Shown here: positions 47,337-56,221 of the stretch, in pieces
How the letters are laid out: each line of letters opens with the position of its first letter
Numbering within the stretch: position 1 is the first letter of the stretch
NCBI GenBank assembly: GCA_024398105.1
Contig: JAKSJP010000007.1
Coordinates: 1-64,000 of the forward strand
Reading direction: 5' to 3'
DNA length: 64,000 nt
Source: Bacteroidales bacterium
GTDB lineage: Bacteria > Bacteroidota > Bacteroidia > Bacteroidales > UBA932
Notes under the pieces: generated by a model
What the model saw: only the letters and a program-made list of their open reading frames with translations
Told to the model about the DNA's origin: nothing
Database searches by the model: none
Translations under genes and position numbers: made by a program

Positions 47337-49769
47337 ATGAAACTACAGCATCTGACAATCGCTCTTGCCGCTCTTGCGCTGGCAAGTTGCGCAGGCAAGG
47401 TTGAAGGCCCTTGCGACATCTACGAGGCTTATGGCACCCCGTGTGTCGCAGCCCACAGTACCACCAGAATCCTGTACTCAAAGTACAATGGACCTCTCTA
47501 TCAGGTACTCCGTGAGTCCGATGGAGCTACACTTGACATCGGTACCGTGAAAGGAGGCTATGCCGACGCAGCCGCTCAGGACAGGTTCCTTGAGGGTACA
47601 ATCGGCTATATCTGCAAGATCTATGACCAGACTGGCCATGGCAATGACCTCACAGCTGCTGCGCCAGGTACGTTCCTCGGCCCTGCAAAGGGTGAGTTCA
47701 ACACTCTTCCTATCGCAGACATGGCTCCTGCAGTCCTCGACGGCCACAAGGTCTATGGTGCCTACTTCATGCCAGGCATGGGCCTCAGGGAGAACAATGC
47801 TTCATATCTCGCAATCAACGACGAGCCGGAAGGAATCTACTATGTGATCGACGGTACCCATTTCGACAGCGGATGCTGCTTCGACTATGGCAACTCTTCG
47901 ACCAACGGTAAGGCGGTAGGTCGTGGTACCATGGAAACGACATATTACGGTATCTCGACTGCTTGGGGCAGCGGAAACGACGAAGGCCCATGGATCATGG
48001 CTGATATGGAGGCAGGTCTTTTCTCTGGTTTCAATGCCAAGAAGAACGACGTGCCTGCAATCACTGGATGGCGTTTCGTCTCTGCTTATGTCAACGGTGG
48101 CGGCGGCAACCATTGGGATCTCCGTGGCGGTGACGCTACAACCCCTGACATCGTCACTTTCTACGACGGCGTACGTCCTGTCTCACCGGATCCGAACGAG
48201 GGCTATTTCCCTATGAGCAAGAAGGGTGGCCTTCTTCTCGCTAACGGCGGTGACAACGGAAACGGCTCAGCAGGTACTTTCTATGAGGGTGCAATGACAG
48301 TCGGCTATCCTTCAGAGGAGGCTGTGAAGGCTGTCCAGGCGAACATCGCCGCTGCTCAGTACAAGGAGCAGACAATGTGGATGTCACGACTTACCTCATT
48401 CCACGAGGGCAAGTCACAGACTCTTACAGTCTCATATCTCAACAATACAGACAAGACCGTCTCTGGCCTCAATGTCTCACTCGAGCTCCCTAAGGGCTGG
48501 ACATCAGAGCTTGCATCCATGGTCGGTGCAGAGGCTGGTGTGAAGCCAGGTGAGAAGGCTGTCGCAATCTTCAAGGTCTCAGGCCCAGGCTATGACAGCG
48601 AAGGCTTCGCGAAGGCTGTCGCTTCATGGAAGGGTGGCTCGGAGTTCACAGCCCAGCGTGTCCGCAGCATTCCTGACGTAAGCATCAACGAGCTCTACCT
48701 CGGCGACGAGCAGTTCATCGAGCTTTACAACTCTTCTGTCGACCCTGTCGACCTTTCTGGCTGGACAGTCGAGATCACCCGCAGCGGATGGGCTCCAGTC
48801 GTGGCTGCAAAGCTCCCTCAGGGAACTCTCATCAGCGCAAAGGACTATCTCGTGCTCCGTCCGAACGCAGATGCTCTCGCATTCGATGCCGCACCTCTCA
48901 CAAAGATCTTCATCCCTGTGTCTACCGATTCCAAGGCAGTCGTTCCTGCAGGCAGCACCCATATGTCACTCGTTTCGACAGAAGGTCTCGAGCCTGGCCA
49001 GAAGATCGGTGTCGACCTCGGTAGCAAGTATGAGGAAGTTACCCTTACAAAGGTCGGTACAGCTGCTACACAGACTATTCTCGTAGGCCCTGCCAAGGCA
49101 GGTGACACTACTCTCCAGCTTGAGGTCACAAAGGATCTCCGCGAGGGTATGGAAATCACCATCAGTACAGGTCAGAGAAAGGAAGTCAGGACCATCACCA
49201 AGGTCATCAAGGTGTCTGAGGCTCCGCTTCCAAGACGCTTCGGTCAGCCGACAGTTCCTCACGAGCCAGGTCTTGTCGAGATCGACAAGCCACTTACCAT
49301 GGACCAGATCGCTTCTGTAGACGTATGGGCACCAGGCGAGGGCGTAGACTTCACCCCTGCACTCAAGTATGACCATATGGTAGGTGACGCAGTCTCTGCT
49401 CCTGCAGCTCCTCTTGCAAAGGACGGCAGCTACAGCTATACATTCTCGACCAAGGCAGGTGCAGTCGCAATCTACCATGACAAGGTGCTTGTGGATGCCA
49501 TCATCTATGGCTCAAAGCAGAGCAACTCGAGCGCAAACGGTACTATCGCACGTCCTGACCTTGCTGTCCTCGAGGGAGAGCAGACCCAGGGCGGATGTCT
49601 TGCTGAGGTTCCTCAGTTCAGGATGCCACGTATGCTGGCTCCTGGCCAGAAGATGCCAGTCCCTCCTACATATTCTCTCGTGAGAATCCCTGACGGAAAT
49701 GACAATGATGTCCTCTGCGAGATCCGCAATACGACAACCGCTACCCCTGGCGCAGCCAACCAGGAGTAA
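47337..49769 (+). CDS. Arabinofuranosidase (ArabFuran-catal type) with NEW3 and lamin-tail domains (810 aa)
   Basis: Likely removes L-arabinose side chains from arabinoxylan at the cell surface. Lipobox LALASCAGK (Cys18). The catalytic domain (about residues 25-345) follows alpha-L-arabinofuranosidase B: CDIYEAYGTPCVAAHSTTR, then IYDQTGHGNDLT and DSGCCFDYGNSST. A NEW3-like beta domain lies at about 355-440 (LTVSYLNNTDKTVSGLNVSL). A lamin-tail domain starts near 445 (VSINELYLGDEQFIELYN). The remaining 300 residues are beta-rich with unknown task. Codon use is strongly biased, which suggests high expression. It follows the helicase gene by 13 bp. Confidence 0.82.
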   Translation: MKLQHLTIALAALALASCAGKVEGPCDIYEAYGTPCVAAHSTTRILYSKYNGPLYQVLRESDGATLDIGTVKGGYADAAAQDRFLEGTIGYICKIYDQTGHGNDLTAAAPGTFLGPAKGEFNTLPIADMAPAVLDGHKVYGAYFMPGMGLRENNASYLAINDEPEGIYYVIDGTHFDSGCCFDYGNSSTNGKAVGRGTMETTYYGISTAWGSGNDEGPWIMADMEAGLFSGFNAKKNDVPAITGWRFVSAYVNGGGGNHWDLRGGDATTPDIVTFYDGVRPVSPDPNEGYFPMSKKGGLLLANGGDNGNGSAGTFYEGAMTVGYPSEEAVKAVQANIAAAQYKEQTMWMSRLTSFHEGKSQTLTVSYLNNTDKTVSGLNVSLELPKGWTSELASMVGAEAGVKPGEKAVAIFKVSGPGYDSEGFAKAVASWKGGSEFTAQRVRSIPDVSINELYLGDEQFIELYNSSVDPVDLSGWTVEITRSGWAPVVAAKLPQGTLISAKDYLVLRPNADALAFDAAPLTKIFIPVSTDSKAVVPAGSTHMSLVSTEGLEPGQKIGVDLGSKYEEVTLTKVGTAATQTILVGPAKAGDTTLQLEVTKDLREGMEITISTGQRKEVRTITKVIKVSEAPLPRRFGQPTVPHEPGLVEIDKPLTMDQIASVDVWAPGEGVDFTPALKYDHMVGDAVSAPAAPLAKDGSYSYTFSTKAGAVAIYHDKVLVDAIIYGSKQSNSSANGTIARPDLAVLEGEQTQGGCLAEVPQFRMPRMLAPGQKMPVPPTYSLVRIPDGNDNDVLCEIRNTTTATPGAANQE

Positions 49770-49778
49770 TATCATACG

Positions 49779-49804
49779 GCTGCAGGACCTGACCGTCCTG
49801 CAGC
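49779..49804. terminator. Hairpin between the arabinofuranosidase and ugd
   Basis: GCTGCAGGAC (49779-49788) and GTCCTGCAGC (49795-49804) form a perfect 10-bp stem with a 6-nt loop. No T run follows, so it may only slow or protect RNA ends. Confidence 0.45.
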
Positions 49805-49828
49805 TGTCCAATCCAATTACCTGATAAT

Positions 49829-51163
49829 ATGAAAATCGCAGTCGCAGGAACCGGCTATGTCGGTCTTTCAATAGCAACGTTGCTCGCGCAGCACCATGAG
49901 GTCGTGGCGGTTGATGTGATTCCTGAAAAGGTGGATCTCATCAACAGGAGGAAATCTCCTATCCAGGACGAGTATATCGAGAGGTATCTTGCTGAGAAGG
50001 ATCTGAATCTTACAGCTACTCTCGATGGCACGTCGGCTTATAAGGACGCGGACTTCGTCGTGATTGCTGCACCGACCAATTATGATCCTGTACGTAATTA
50101 TTTCGATACCAGCCATGTCGAGGAGGTGATTGATCTCGTCCTTGAAAGTGGCTCTAAGGCTACCATGGTCATCAAGTCGACCATCCCTGTGGGCTATACC
50201 AGAAGCCTCTATGTCAAGTATGCAAAGAAGTTCGCAGAGCGTGGATATGATTCGTCGATGCGTCTGCGCCTTCTGTTCTCGCCTGAGTTCCTCAGGGAGA
50301 GCAAGGCTCTTTATGACAATCTTTTCCCAAGCCGTATCATCGTCGGTTATCCGAAGATAATCAACGGCGGCATCGGAGACCCGTTCAAGGAGGAGAATGA
50401 GGCTATACGTAAGATAGCCGGCAACCATCTTGAGGAGGCTGCGCACACCTTCGCAGGTCTTCTTCAGGAAGGCGCCATAAGAGACGATGTACCTGTCCTG
50501 TTCATGGGAATGAAGGAAGCCGAGGCAGTGAAGCTTTTTGCCAATACCTACCTCGCTCTCCGCGTCAGCTACTTCAATGAGCTTGACACTTATTCTGAGG
50601 TCAAAGGTCTTGACACCAAGTCTATCATTGACGGAGTCTGCCTTGACCCGCGTATCGGTTCACACTATAATAACCCGTCTTTCGGTTATGGCGGATACTG
50701 TCTTCCAAAAGACACGAAGCAGCTCCTTGCCAATTATGAGTATGTCCCTGAGAATCTTATCCAGGCCATCGTGGAGTCTAACCGTACCAGGAAGGATTTC
50801 ATCGCTGACCAGGTACTTTCGAAGGCTGGCTATTATAATTATACCAGTTCCGGCCAGTGGAACCAGACCACGGAACGTGAGGTTACCATCGGTGTGTTCC
50901 GTCTGACCATGAAGTCGAACTCCGACAATTTCCGTCAGTCGGCGATACAGGGTGTCATGAAAAGGATCAAGGCAAAGGGCGCAAAGGTGATTGTCTATGA
51001 GCCTACGCTTGAGAATGGTACCCTCTTCTTCGGAAGTGAGGTGGTGAATGATCTTGATCAGTTCAAGGCTCGCAGCCAGGCCATAATCGCGAACCGCTAT
51101 GATGAGTGTCTGGACGATGTCTTTGAGAAGGTCTATACCAGGGACGTATTCAAGAGAGATTAA
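49829..51163 (+). CDS. ugd: UDP-glucose 6-dehydrogenase family protein (444 aa)
   Basis: Oxidises a UDP-hexose to the uronic acid. The NAD motif [17 protein letters not shown] stands at 7-23, the substrate loop [15 protein letters not shown] near 150, and the catalytic cysteine in [13 protein letters not shown] near 290. Length fits Ugd (about 440 aa). UDP-glucuronate made here would be the substrate of the epimerase at 31285. A related UDP-N-acetyl-hexosamine dehydrogenase is possible, as the motifs are shared. The next gene starts 15 bp downstream. Confidence 0.88.
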   Translation: MKIAVAGTGYVGLSIATLLAQHHEVVAVDVIPEKVDLINRRKSPIQDEYIERYLAEKDLNLTATLDGTSAYKDADFVVIAAPTNYDPVRNYFDTSHVEEVIDLVLESGSKATMVIKSTIPVGYTRSLYVKYAKKFAERGYDSSMRLRLLFSPEFLRESKALYDNLFPSRIIVGYPKIINGGIGDPFKEENEAIRKIAGNHLEEAAHTFAGLLQEGAIRDDVPVLFMGMKEAEAVKLFANTYLALRVSYFNELDTYSEVKGLDTKSIIDGVCLDPRIGSHYNNPSFGYGGYCLPKDTKQLLANYEYVPENLIQAIVESNRTRKDFIADQVLSKAGYYNYTSSGQWNQTTEREVTIGVFRLTMKSNSDNFRQSAIQGVMKRIKAKGAKVIVYEPTLENGTLFFGSEVVNDLDQFKARSQAIIANRYDECLDDVFEKVYTRDVFKRD

Positions 51164-51178
51164 ATTTTACAGTTGACA

Positions 51179-52354
51179 ATGCCAAAGAAAGTATTTGTTT
51201 CAGGATGTTACGACCTGCTTCACAGCGGTCATGTCGAATTCTTCCGTCAGGCTGCACAGTATGGCGACCTCTACGTAGGAATCGGTTCCGACGAGACTAT
51301 CCTCCACTACAAGAACCATAAGACCGTATACCCTGAGCAGGAACGTCTGTTCATGGTAAAGAGTATCCGTTATGTAAAGGATGCCTTCATCAACCAGGGA
51401 CATGGAATACTGGACTTCATCCCTACGCTGGACATCGTCAAGCCGGATATCCTGCTTGTGAACAGCGATGGCGGAAGCGAGTCCAAGAGGCAGCTCTGCG
51501 AGGAGAGGGGAATTGAGTATGTAGTGCTTGAAAGAGATCCGCATGAGGGCCTGCAGGCACGAAGCAGCACCGACCTCAAGAAATCGCCTTGCCAGCTTCC
51601 GACACGTCTTGACATTGCGGGAACATGGATTGATCAGCCGTATGTAAGCTGCCATGCTCCAGGATGGGCGTTGACGATCAGTCTTGAACCTAGCTTCGAG
51701 ATACGTGAGCGCTGCGGCCTTTCTACCAGTACAAGGAATGTGATCAAGAGAATCTGGCCATATCAGCTTCCTATGATGGATCCTGAGACTCTTGCCCGCC
51801 TGGTATTCTGCTTCGAGAACAATCCTGAAAGGGAGGACGGCATAGTCAGCGGCGCCCAGGATGCCATCGGAATCTGTGTGCCAGGCCTCTGCCGTCATTG
51901 GTATGACAACCATTTCTGGCCGGACAAGATCGAACGCTGCAATGATGAGACTGTCCTCAGCTGGCTTGAGAACCGCCTCTGCATGATTCCTATGGATCCT
52001 CGACAGCCAGGATGCTCTGTCGTTGAAGGCATGGATGTGACACCATCCAAGGTCAAGGCGCTTGCATCGGCTGCAGATGACTGCTGGAATGCAATCATGG
52101 CTATGGACATAGAGCGCTTCTCTGCCGCCTACCGTGCTTCATTCGACGCACAGACCGCCATGTTCCCTGCCATGATCCAGGGCACTGTCCAGACATATAT
52201 CGACAAGTACTCATCCATGCCGGACGTCCTTGCCTGGAAGATGCCAGGTGCCGGCGGTGGCGGCTATCTTGCCTGCGTCGTCACTGACGCAAAGACCTTC
52301 TGCGCTGAACATCCCGAGGCCATCCTTCTGAAGATCCGCCGCAGCGGCGAGTAA
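51179..52354 (+). CDS. Cytidylyltransferase-like domain fused to GHMP kinase-like domain (391 aa)
   Basis: Residues 1-130 are a nucleotidyltransferase of the cytidylyltransferase fold, with KVFVSGCYDLLHSGHVEFF (HxGH motif at 17-20). Residues 140-391 resemble a GHMP sugar kinase: PTRLDIAGTWIDQP at the start, a CGLSTSTRN in place of the GLGSSS ATP motif and KMPGAGGGGYLACVV as the third motif. The combination suggests one enzyme that phosphorylates and activates a sugar, similar in plan to HldE but with a different kinase fold. The start is ATG 51179 rather than the TTG at 51173. It lies 15 bp after ugd and ends at a bidirectional terminator. Confidence 0.75.
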   Translation: MPKKVFVSGCYDLLHSGHVEFFRQAAQYGDLYVGIGSDETILHYKNHKTVYPEQERLFMVKSIRYVKDAFINQGHGILDFIPTLDIVKPDILLVNSDGGSESKRQLCEERGIEYVVLERDPHEGLQARSSTDLKKSPCQLPTRLDIAGTWIDQPYVSCHAPGWALTISLEPSFEIRERCGLSTSTRNVIKRIWPYQLPMMDPETLARLVFCFENNPEREDGIVSGAQDAIGICVPGLCRHWYDNHFWPDKIERCNDETVLSWLENRLCMIPMDPRQPGCSVVEGMDVTPSKVKALASAADDCWNAIMAMDIERFSAAYRASFDAQTAMFPAMIQGTVQTYIDKYSSMPDVLAWKMPGAGGGGYLACVVTDAKTFCAEHPEAILLKIRRSGE

Positions 52355-52395
52355 AATCTGTGACACCTAACTTGCTGACAGACAACGCAATAGTA

Positions 52396-52430
52396 AAATC
52401 CCTGTAGGTTGATTCTACCTACAGGGATTT
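52396..52430. terminator. Bidirectional terminator between convergent genes
   Basis: AAATCCCTGTAGGT (52396-52409) and ACCTACAGGGATTT (52417-52430) form a perfect 14-bp stem that ends in A/T on each side, which suits both directions. Confidence 0.85.
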
Positions 52431-52471
52431 GTTTAATACGCTGATAGTCAGCTGTTTAAGCGACTGCAAAA

Positions 52472-53992
52472 TTATGGTCTGCGAGGCTCGCCGAAGTAAG
52501 ATGCTTCAGCATCGTTCTCGTCAAGGCAGAAGATGTGGAAGTTCTGGAAATCCTTTGAGTATGGCTTCCAGTCGCCGCCGTCAGGACCGTTAGGGTCGCC
52601 GTACTTAGCGAAGTTTGACCATGCGGTCAGCATCTTCTCAGAGAGATCCCAGTCGCCAGGAGTCCAAGGCCTCCAGCAGTGCTTGAGGGACTTGAATACG
52701 AACCAGAGGTCTGAAGAGTGGAATGCGCCCTTGAGACGGTTGGTGACAGCTGGATGCTTGCCGTCGTCTGGAAGAGGACGTGCGAACTGGTATGTGTAAG
52801 CCCTGCCGCCCATCTCCTCACGGTTGAGAGCGAAGTCTGCGATCTGAGGAGCCATGTTGCCTGAGTCGTTGAGTGTGAAGCCGATCATGTAAGGGACGTC
52901 AGCGAGTGAACCGTCGATACAAGCCTGGTCGAATGTCTCAGGAAGTACATAGTTGTCGATGTAAGGAGCGATAGGGGATGCGCTGAGGACGCTGCGCTTG
53001 CCTGTGACCTGTGTGTAGATTGTACCGAGAGCGTAGATGGTCTCTGTACCTGCTCTACGGAGAGCGTTGATGTCCTTGAGGTTAGCCCAGTCAGCAACTT
53101 CCTTGATGCTCTGCTCAGCCTGCTCGAGGGTGAAATGGCCGTTGACAGCGACAGGACCTGATGGCTGTGGCATTCTGAAACCTGCAGGCATACCTGGCAT
53201 TGCAGGCATGGCTGGAGCTGGCTTGCGAGGATCTACGAAACCGCTTCCTGACATGATGACTGCCTTGTTGAAGAGGCCCTTTGTGAGAGGTGATGCAGAA
53301 AGGAACTTGACGCTTCTTGAACCTGCTGACTGACCGAAGATCATCACGTTGTCAGGATCTCCACCGAACTGAGCGATGTTCTCCTTGACCCACTTGAGAG
53401 CTGCGATCTGGTCGAGTGTACCCCAGTTACCGGTTGCATGCTCAGGATCCTCTGCAGAGAGGTCAGGATGTGCGAAGAAGCCGAAAGGTCCTACGCGGTA
53501 GTTGAATGAGACGAGGACTACGTCCTTGTTGGCCCACTCCTGTCCGTCGAACTCCGGCTCTGAACCCCAGCCTTCGCGGAGACCGCCACCGAAGATCCAG
53601 AGAGCTACAGGGAGCTTCTTCTCAGGCTGTGCAGGAGCCTTTGTCCATACGTTGAGGTAGAGACAGTCCTCGCTGTAGGCCTTCTCTTCTCCATAACCCC
53701 ATTCGTCGGTATATCCACCTGGATAATGAGCGCCCTGGAACGCAGGATGACCGAACTCAGTTGCCTGGAATACACCCTCCCATGGAACTACTGGCTGAGG
53801 TGCTTTCCAACGGTTCTCACCGATAGGTGGAGCTGCGTAAGGGATACCCTTGTAGACGAATACGCCCGGGATGTCTGCGGTAGTACCCTGGATCTGACCG
53901 CCTTCGACGGTGAGGATCGGAGTCTCTACCTGCTTTGCTGCACATCCGGCAACTGCCAGAGCGCAGAGGAGAAGTTGAAGTTTGCGTAACAT
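52472..53992 (-). CDS. Type B carboxylesterase lipoprotein (506 aa)
   Basis: An alpha/beta hydrolase of the COesterase family, probably removing acyl or feruloyl groups from plant polysaccharide. The lipobox is VAGCAAK (Cys17). The nucleophile serine stands in IFGQSAGSRSVKF (about residue 222), with the oxyanion motif WIFGGGLREG near 135 where the second glycine pattern is a little unusual. The histidine is expected in the KHPAVTNRLKGAFHSSDLW stretch (about 418-436). An Ala/Met/Pro-rich insert (PAPAMPAMPGMPAGF) lies near residue 260. It is the only minus-strand gene between the polysaccharide genes and the S15-type hydrolase. Substrate is inferred. Confidence 0.85.
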   Translation of the reverse strand: MLRKLQLLLCALAVAGCAAKQVETPILTVEGGQIQGTTADIPGVFVYKGIPYAAPPIGENRWKAPQPVVPWEGVFQATEFGHPAFQGAHYPGGYTDEWGYGEEKAYSEDCLYLNVWTKAPAQPEKKLPVALWIFGGGLREGWGSEPEFDGQEWANKDVVLVSFNYRVGPFGFFAHPDLSAEDPEHATGNWGTLDQIAALKWVKENIAQFGGDPDNVMIFGQSAGSRSVKFLSASPLTKGLFNKAVIMSGSGFVDPRKPAPAMPAMPGMPAGFRMPQPSGPVAVNGHFTLEQAEQSIKEVADWANLKDINALRRAGTETIYALGTIYTQVTGKRSVLSASPIAPYIDNYVLPETFDQACIDGSLADVPYMIGFTLNDSGNMAPQIADFALNREEMGGRAYTYQFARPLPDDGKHPAVTNRLKGAFHSSDLWFVFKSLKHCWRPWTPGDWDLSEKMLTAWSNFAKYGDPNGPDGGDWKPYSKDFQNFHIFCLDENDAEASYFGEPRRP

Positions 53993-54092
53993 ATTGTGTA
54001 GATTTATCAGTTTGTCGTGTCTGGACGGGCTAATTTAGGAATAATGTGCGAAAATAGGAAAAGAATAGGTGGCGTATCGCAGAGGAATTTAT

Positions 54093-54100
54093 TATTTTTG
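54093..54100 (+). promoter_or_regulatory. -7 box of the S15-type hydrolase gene
   Basis: TATTTTTG, an exact TAnnTTTG. It overlaps the GTG at 54100, which therefore cannot be the start, and favours ATG 54127. Confidence 0.5.
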
Positions 54101-54126
54101 TGATAGAGAGAATAACACTGAACGAT

Positions 54127-56016
54127 ATGGGCGCACTGACAATCAACTGGGTCGAAGAGAATTATTCAAAACGCGAGGTGATGATCCCGATGAGGGACGG
54201 CAACAGTCTCTACACGGCCATCTATGAGCCGAAGGACCATGGTACCGGTTCCGCTGCCGGTTCCTCCGACCAGCCGTCCTCTGCTCTGCTTCCGCCTATC
54301 CTTCTTCTCAGGACCCCGTTCCCGCTCAAGCCGTACGGAGAGGGCAGGATGGCCTCCAATCTCCGTGAATCTCTCGCAAACTACGCCCGTGAAGGCTATG
54401 TCATCGTCCAGCAGAACGTACGCGGAACATATCTGAGCGAGGGCAACTTCGTCAATGTCCCGCCGCTGAGGGAACAGGGCACCGGAATGCTGATCGAGAC
54501 CTCTGAGATGACTGACACCTACGACACAGTCGACTGGCTCCTCGAGAATACGCGCAATAACGGCAAGGTCGGTGTCAAGGGAATGTCCTACCCGGGCTTC
54601 TATGCCACCTGCGCGTCGCTCTGCGGACACCCTGCGATCAAGGCAGTGTCTCCGCAGGCACCTGTGACAGACTGGTTCATGGGAGATGACATCCACCATA
54701 ATGGTGCGCTGATGCTCAGCGATACCTACCATTTCGGCAGGTTCTTCTTCCGCAAGCGTCCGCATCCTACTTCGAGAATACTTCCTACAATCCAGGAAAA
54801 CCATAAGGATGTCTACAAGTCCTTCCTCAAGAAAGGTGCGATTTCCAAGGTCCTTGGACCGTTGGCTGCACGCCGGGAGTTCTTCAAGGATATCGTGACC
54901 CATCCGGACTACGACTCATTCTGGCAGGACCGCAACGCTTCTGTCGCTTTGGAGGAAAGCCGTGACCGCTATCCGGCGATGCTTGTCGTGGGCGGAACTT
55001 TCGATGCAGAGGACGGCTATGGCCCGCTTCAGTGCTTCAACAAGATCTGCGAGCGCGAGAACGCCTATCTTGTACTGGGACCATGGTCCCATGGCGCGTG
55101 GAATCACTTCGACTATGACCATCTGGCCGATTCCGCACTCGGTTCCGGACTTTCAGAGTACTATCTCGACACGATCGAGTATCCTTTCTTCGCTTATTAT
55201 CTGGAAGGAAAGACGGAGGATGCCGCACAGCTGCTTGCTCCGTTTGACAAGGTACGCATATTCCCTTCAGAGGCAATTTCTTTCGAGAACAAGCCGAAGC
55301 GTTCGCGTTGGAAGAACCCGATCACTGAGACTCTCAGCATCGCTTCTGACAGCTGGCCTTTGCAGGCGACCCATCCGCTCAGGCTGTATCTTACAGACGG
55401 CAGGAAACTCAGCAGACGTGCCCAGCAACCGGACGGAACTGTCGCTGCAGATGTGAATAATACAGCTCCGCTGACTTATACTTCGAATCCTCTGCGACCT
55501 GTGCCGGCTGTAGAACCCTCACCTTATATCAGTAAGCACTATATGGCTGCTGACCAGCGCTTTGCTTCGCGCCGAAAGGATGTCCTCACATTCCGCGGAC
55601 CAAAGGAGAAAGGTACCATGGTCATATGTGGACCGGTCAGAGTCAGCCTGAATGTCAAGCTCAGCTCGACCGATGCGGATATGGTCGTCAAGCTGATCGA
55701 TGTACGTCCGGACGGCTATCAGATGCTGGTACGTGGTGACATCATGCCAATGCGTTTCCGCAAGTCCTTCGAGAAGCCTCAGGCGGTTAAGGCAGGGGAG
55801 CCTACGCTCGTGCAGTTCACCATGAACGATGTCTACCATGTCATCAAGCCTGGACATAAGCTGATGGTCCAGGTGCAGAGCAGCTGGTATCCGCTTTTCG
55901 CGATGAACCCTCAGAAGTATGTGAAGAATCCGTATCTGGCTGAGACAAAGGACTATACGCCATGTAAGGTTACTTTGTTGCCGGGCGAAAGCTATATCGA
56001 GCTGCAGGTCCTCTAG
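54127..56016 (+). CDS. CocE/NonD-type hydrolase, X-Pro dipeptidyl-peptidase S15 family (629 aa)
   Basis: Hydrolyses acyl or X-Pro peptide bonds; the exact substrate cannot be told. The S15 domain holds the serine in KGMSYPGFYA (about residue 157), an aspartate in GGTFDAEDGYGPL (about 298) and the histidine in GPWSHGAWNH (about 327). The C-terminal jelly-roll domain of the family is present (about 440-629, including FAMNPQKYVKNP). An in-frame insert KDHGTGSAAGSSDQPSS near residue 36 interrupts the usual N-terminal strand pair and matches inserts in two unrelated genes nearby. No signal peptide is seen, so it may be cytoplasmic. Confidence 0.88.
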   Translation: MGALTINWVEENYSKREVMIPMRDGNSLYTAIYEPKDHGTGSAAGSSDQPSSALLPPILLLRTPFPLKPYGEGRMASNLRESLANYAREGYVIVQQNVRGTYLSEGNFVNVPPLREQGTGMLIETSEMTDTYDTVDWLLENTRNNGKVGVKGMSYPGFYATCASLCGHPAIKAVSPQAPVTDWFMGDDIHHNGALMLSDTYHFGRFFFRKRPHPTSRILPTIQENHKDVYKSFLKKGAISKVLGPLAARREFFKDIVTHPDYDSFWQDRNASVALEESRDRYPAMLVVGGTFDAEDGYGPLQCFNKICERENAYLVLGPWSHGAWNHFDYDHLADSALGSGLSEYYLDTIEYPFFAYYLEGKTEDAAQLLAPFDKVRIFPSEAISFENKPKRSRWKNPITETLSIASDSWPLQATHPLRLYLTDGRKLSRRAQQPDGTVAADVNNTAPLTYTSNPLRPVPAVEPSPYISKHYMAADQRFASRRKDVLTFRGPKEKGTMVICGPVRVSLNVKLSSTDADMVVKLIDVRPDGYQMLVRGDIMPMRFRKSFEKPQAVKAGEPTLVQFTMNDVYHVIKPGHKLMVQVQSSWYPLFAMNPQKYVKNPYLAETKDYTPCKVTLLPGESYIELQVL

Positions 56017-56044
56017 GGTTAGTTTCAGAAACTTGACGCTTGAA

Positions 56045-56076
56045 TTTGGAGAATTGAAAACTTCTCCATATATTTG
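56045..56076 (+). promoter_or_regulatory. Promoter of tRNA-Ala
   Basis: TTTG (56045-56048), 20-bp spacer, TATATTTG (56069-56076), directly 12 bp before the tRNA. Confidence 0.75.
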
Positions 56077-56088
56077 CAATCGCAATTC

Positions 56089-56164
56089 GGGGGTATAGCT
56101 CAGTTGGTAGAGCACCTGCTTTGCAAGCAGGGGGTCAAGAGTTCGAATCTCTTTATCTCCACCA
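56089..56164 (+). tRNA. tRNA-Ala (anticodon TGC)
   Basis: The cloverleaf can be read in full. The acceptor arm is GGGGGTA with TATCTCC (two wobble pairs), the D arm GCTC/GAGC, the anticodon arm CCTGC/GCAGG with the loop TTTGCAA, and the T arm AAGAG/CTCTT with TTCGAAT. The CCA end is encoded. It is a single gene with its own promoter and a strong terminator, and is not the target of the mobile element seen on the left. Confidence 0.95.
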
Positions 56165-56168
56165 CAAA

Positions 56169-56199
56169 AAAAAGGCTCGGTCTGTTGACCGGGCCTTTT
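56169..56199 (+). terminator. Terminator after tRNA-Ala
   Basis: GGCTCGGTC (56174-56182) and GACCGGGCC (56187-56195) pair with one wobble around TGTT, flanked by A and T runs, so that it can also serve the minus-strand S46 gene. Confidence 0.85.
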
Positions 56200-56221
56200 C
56201 TGTTATTGTCTCTGGGTCTCG

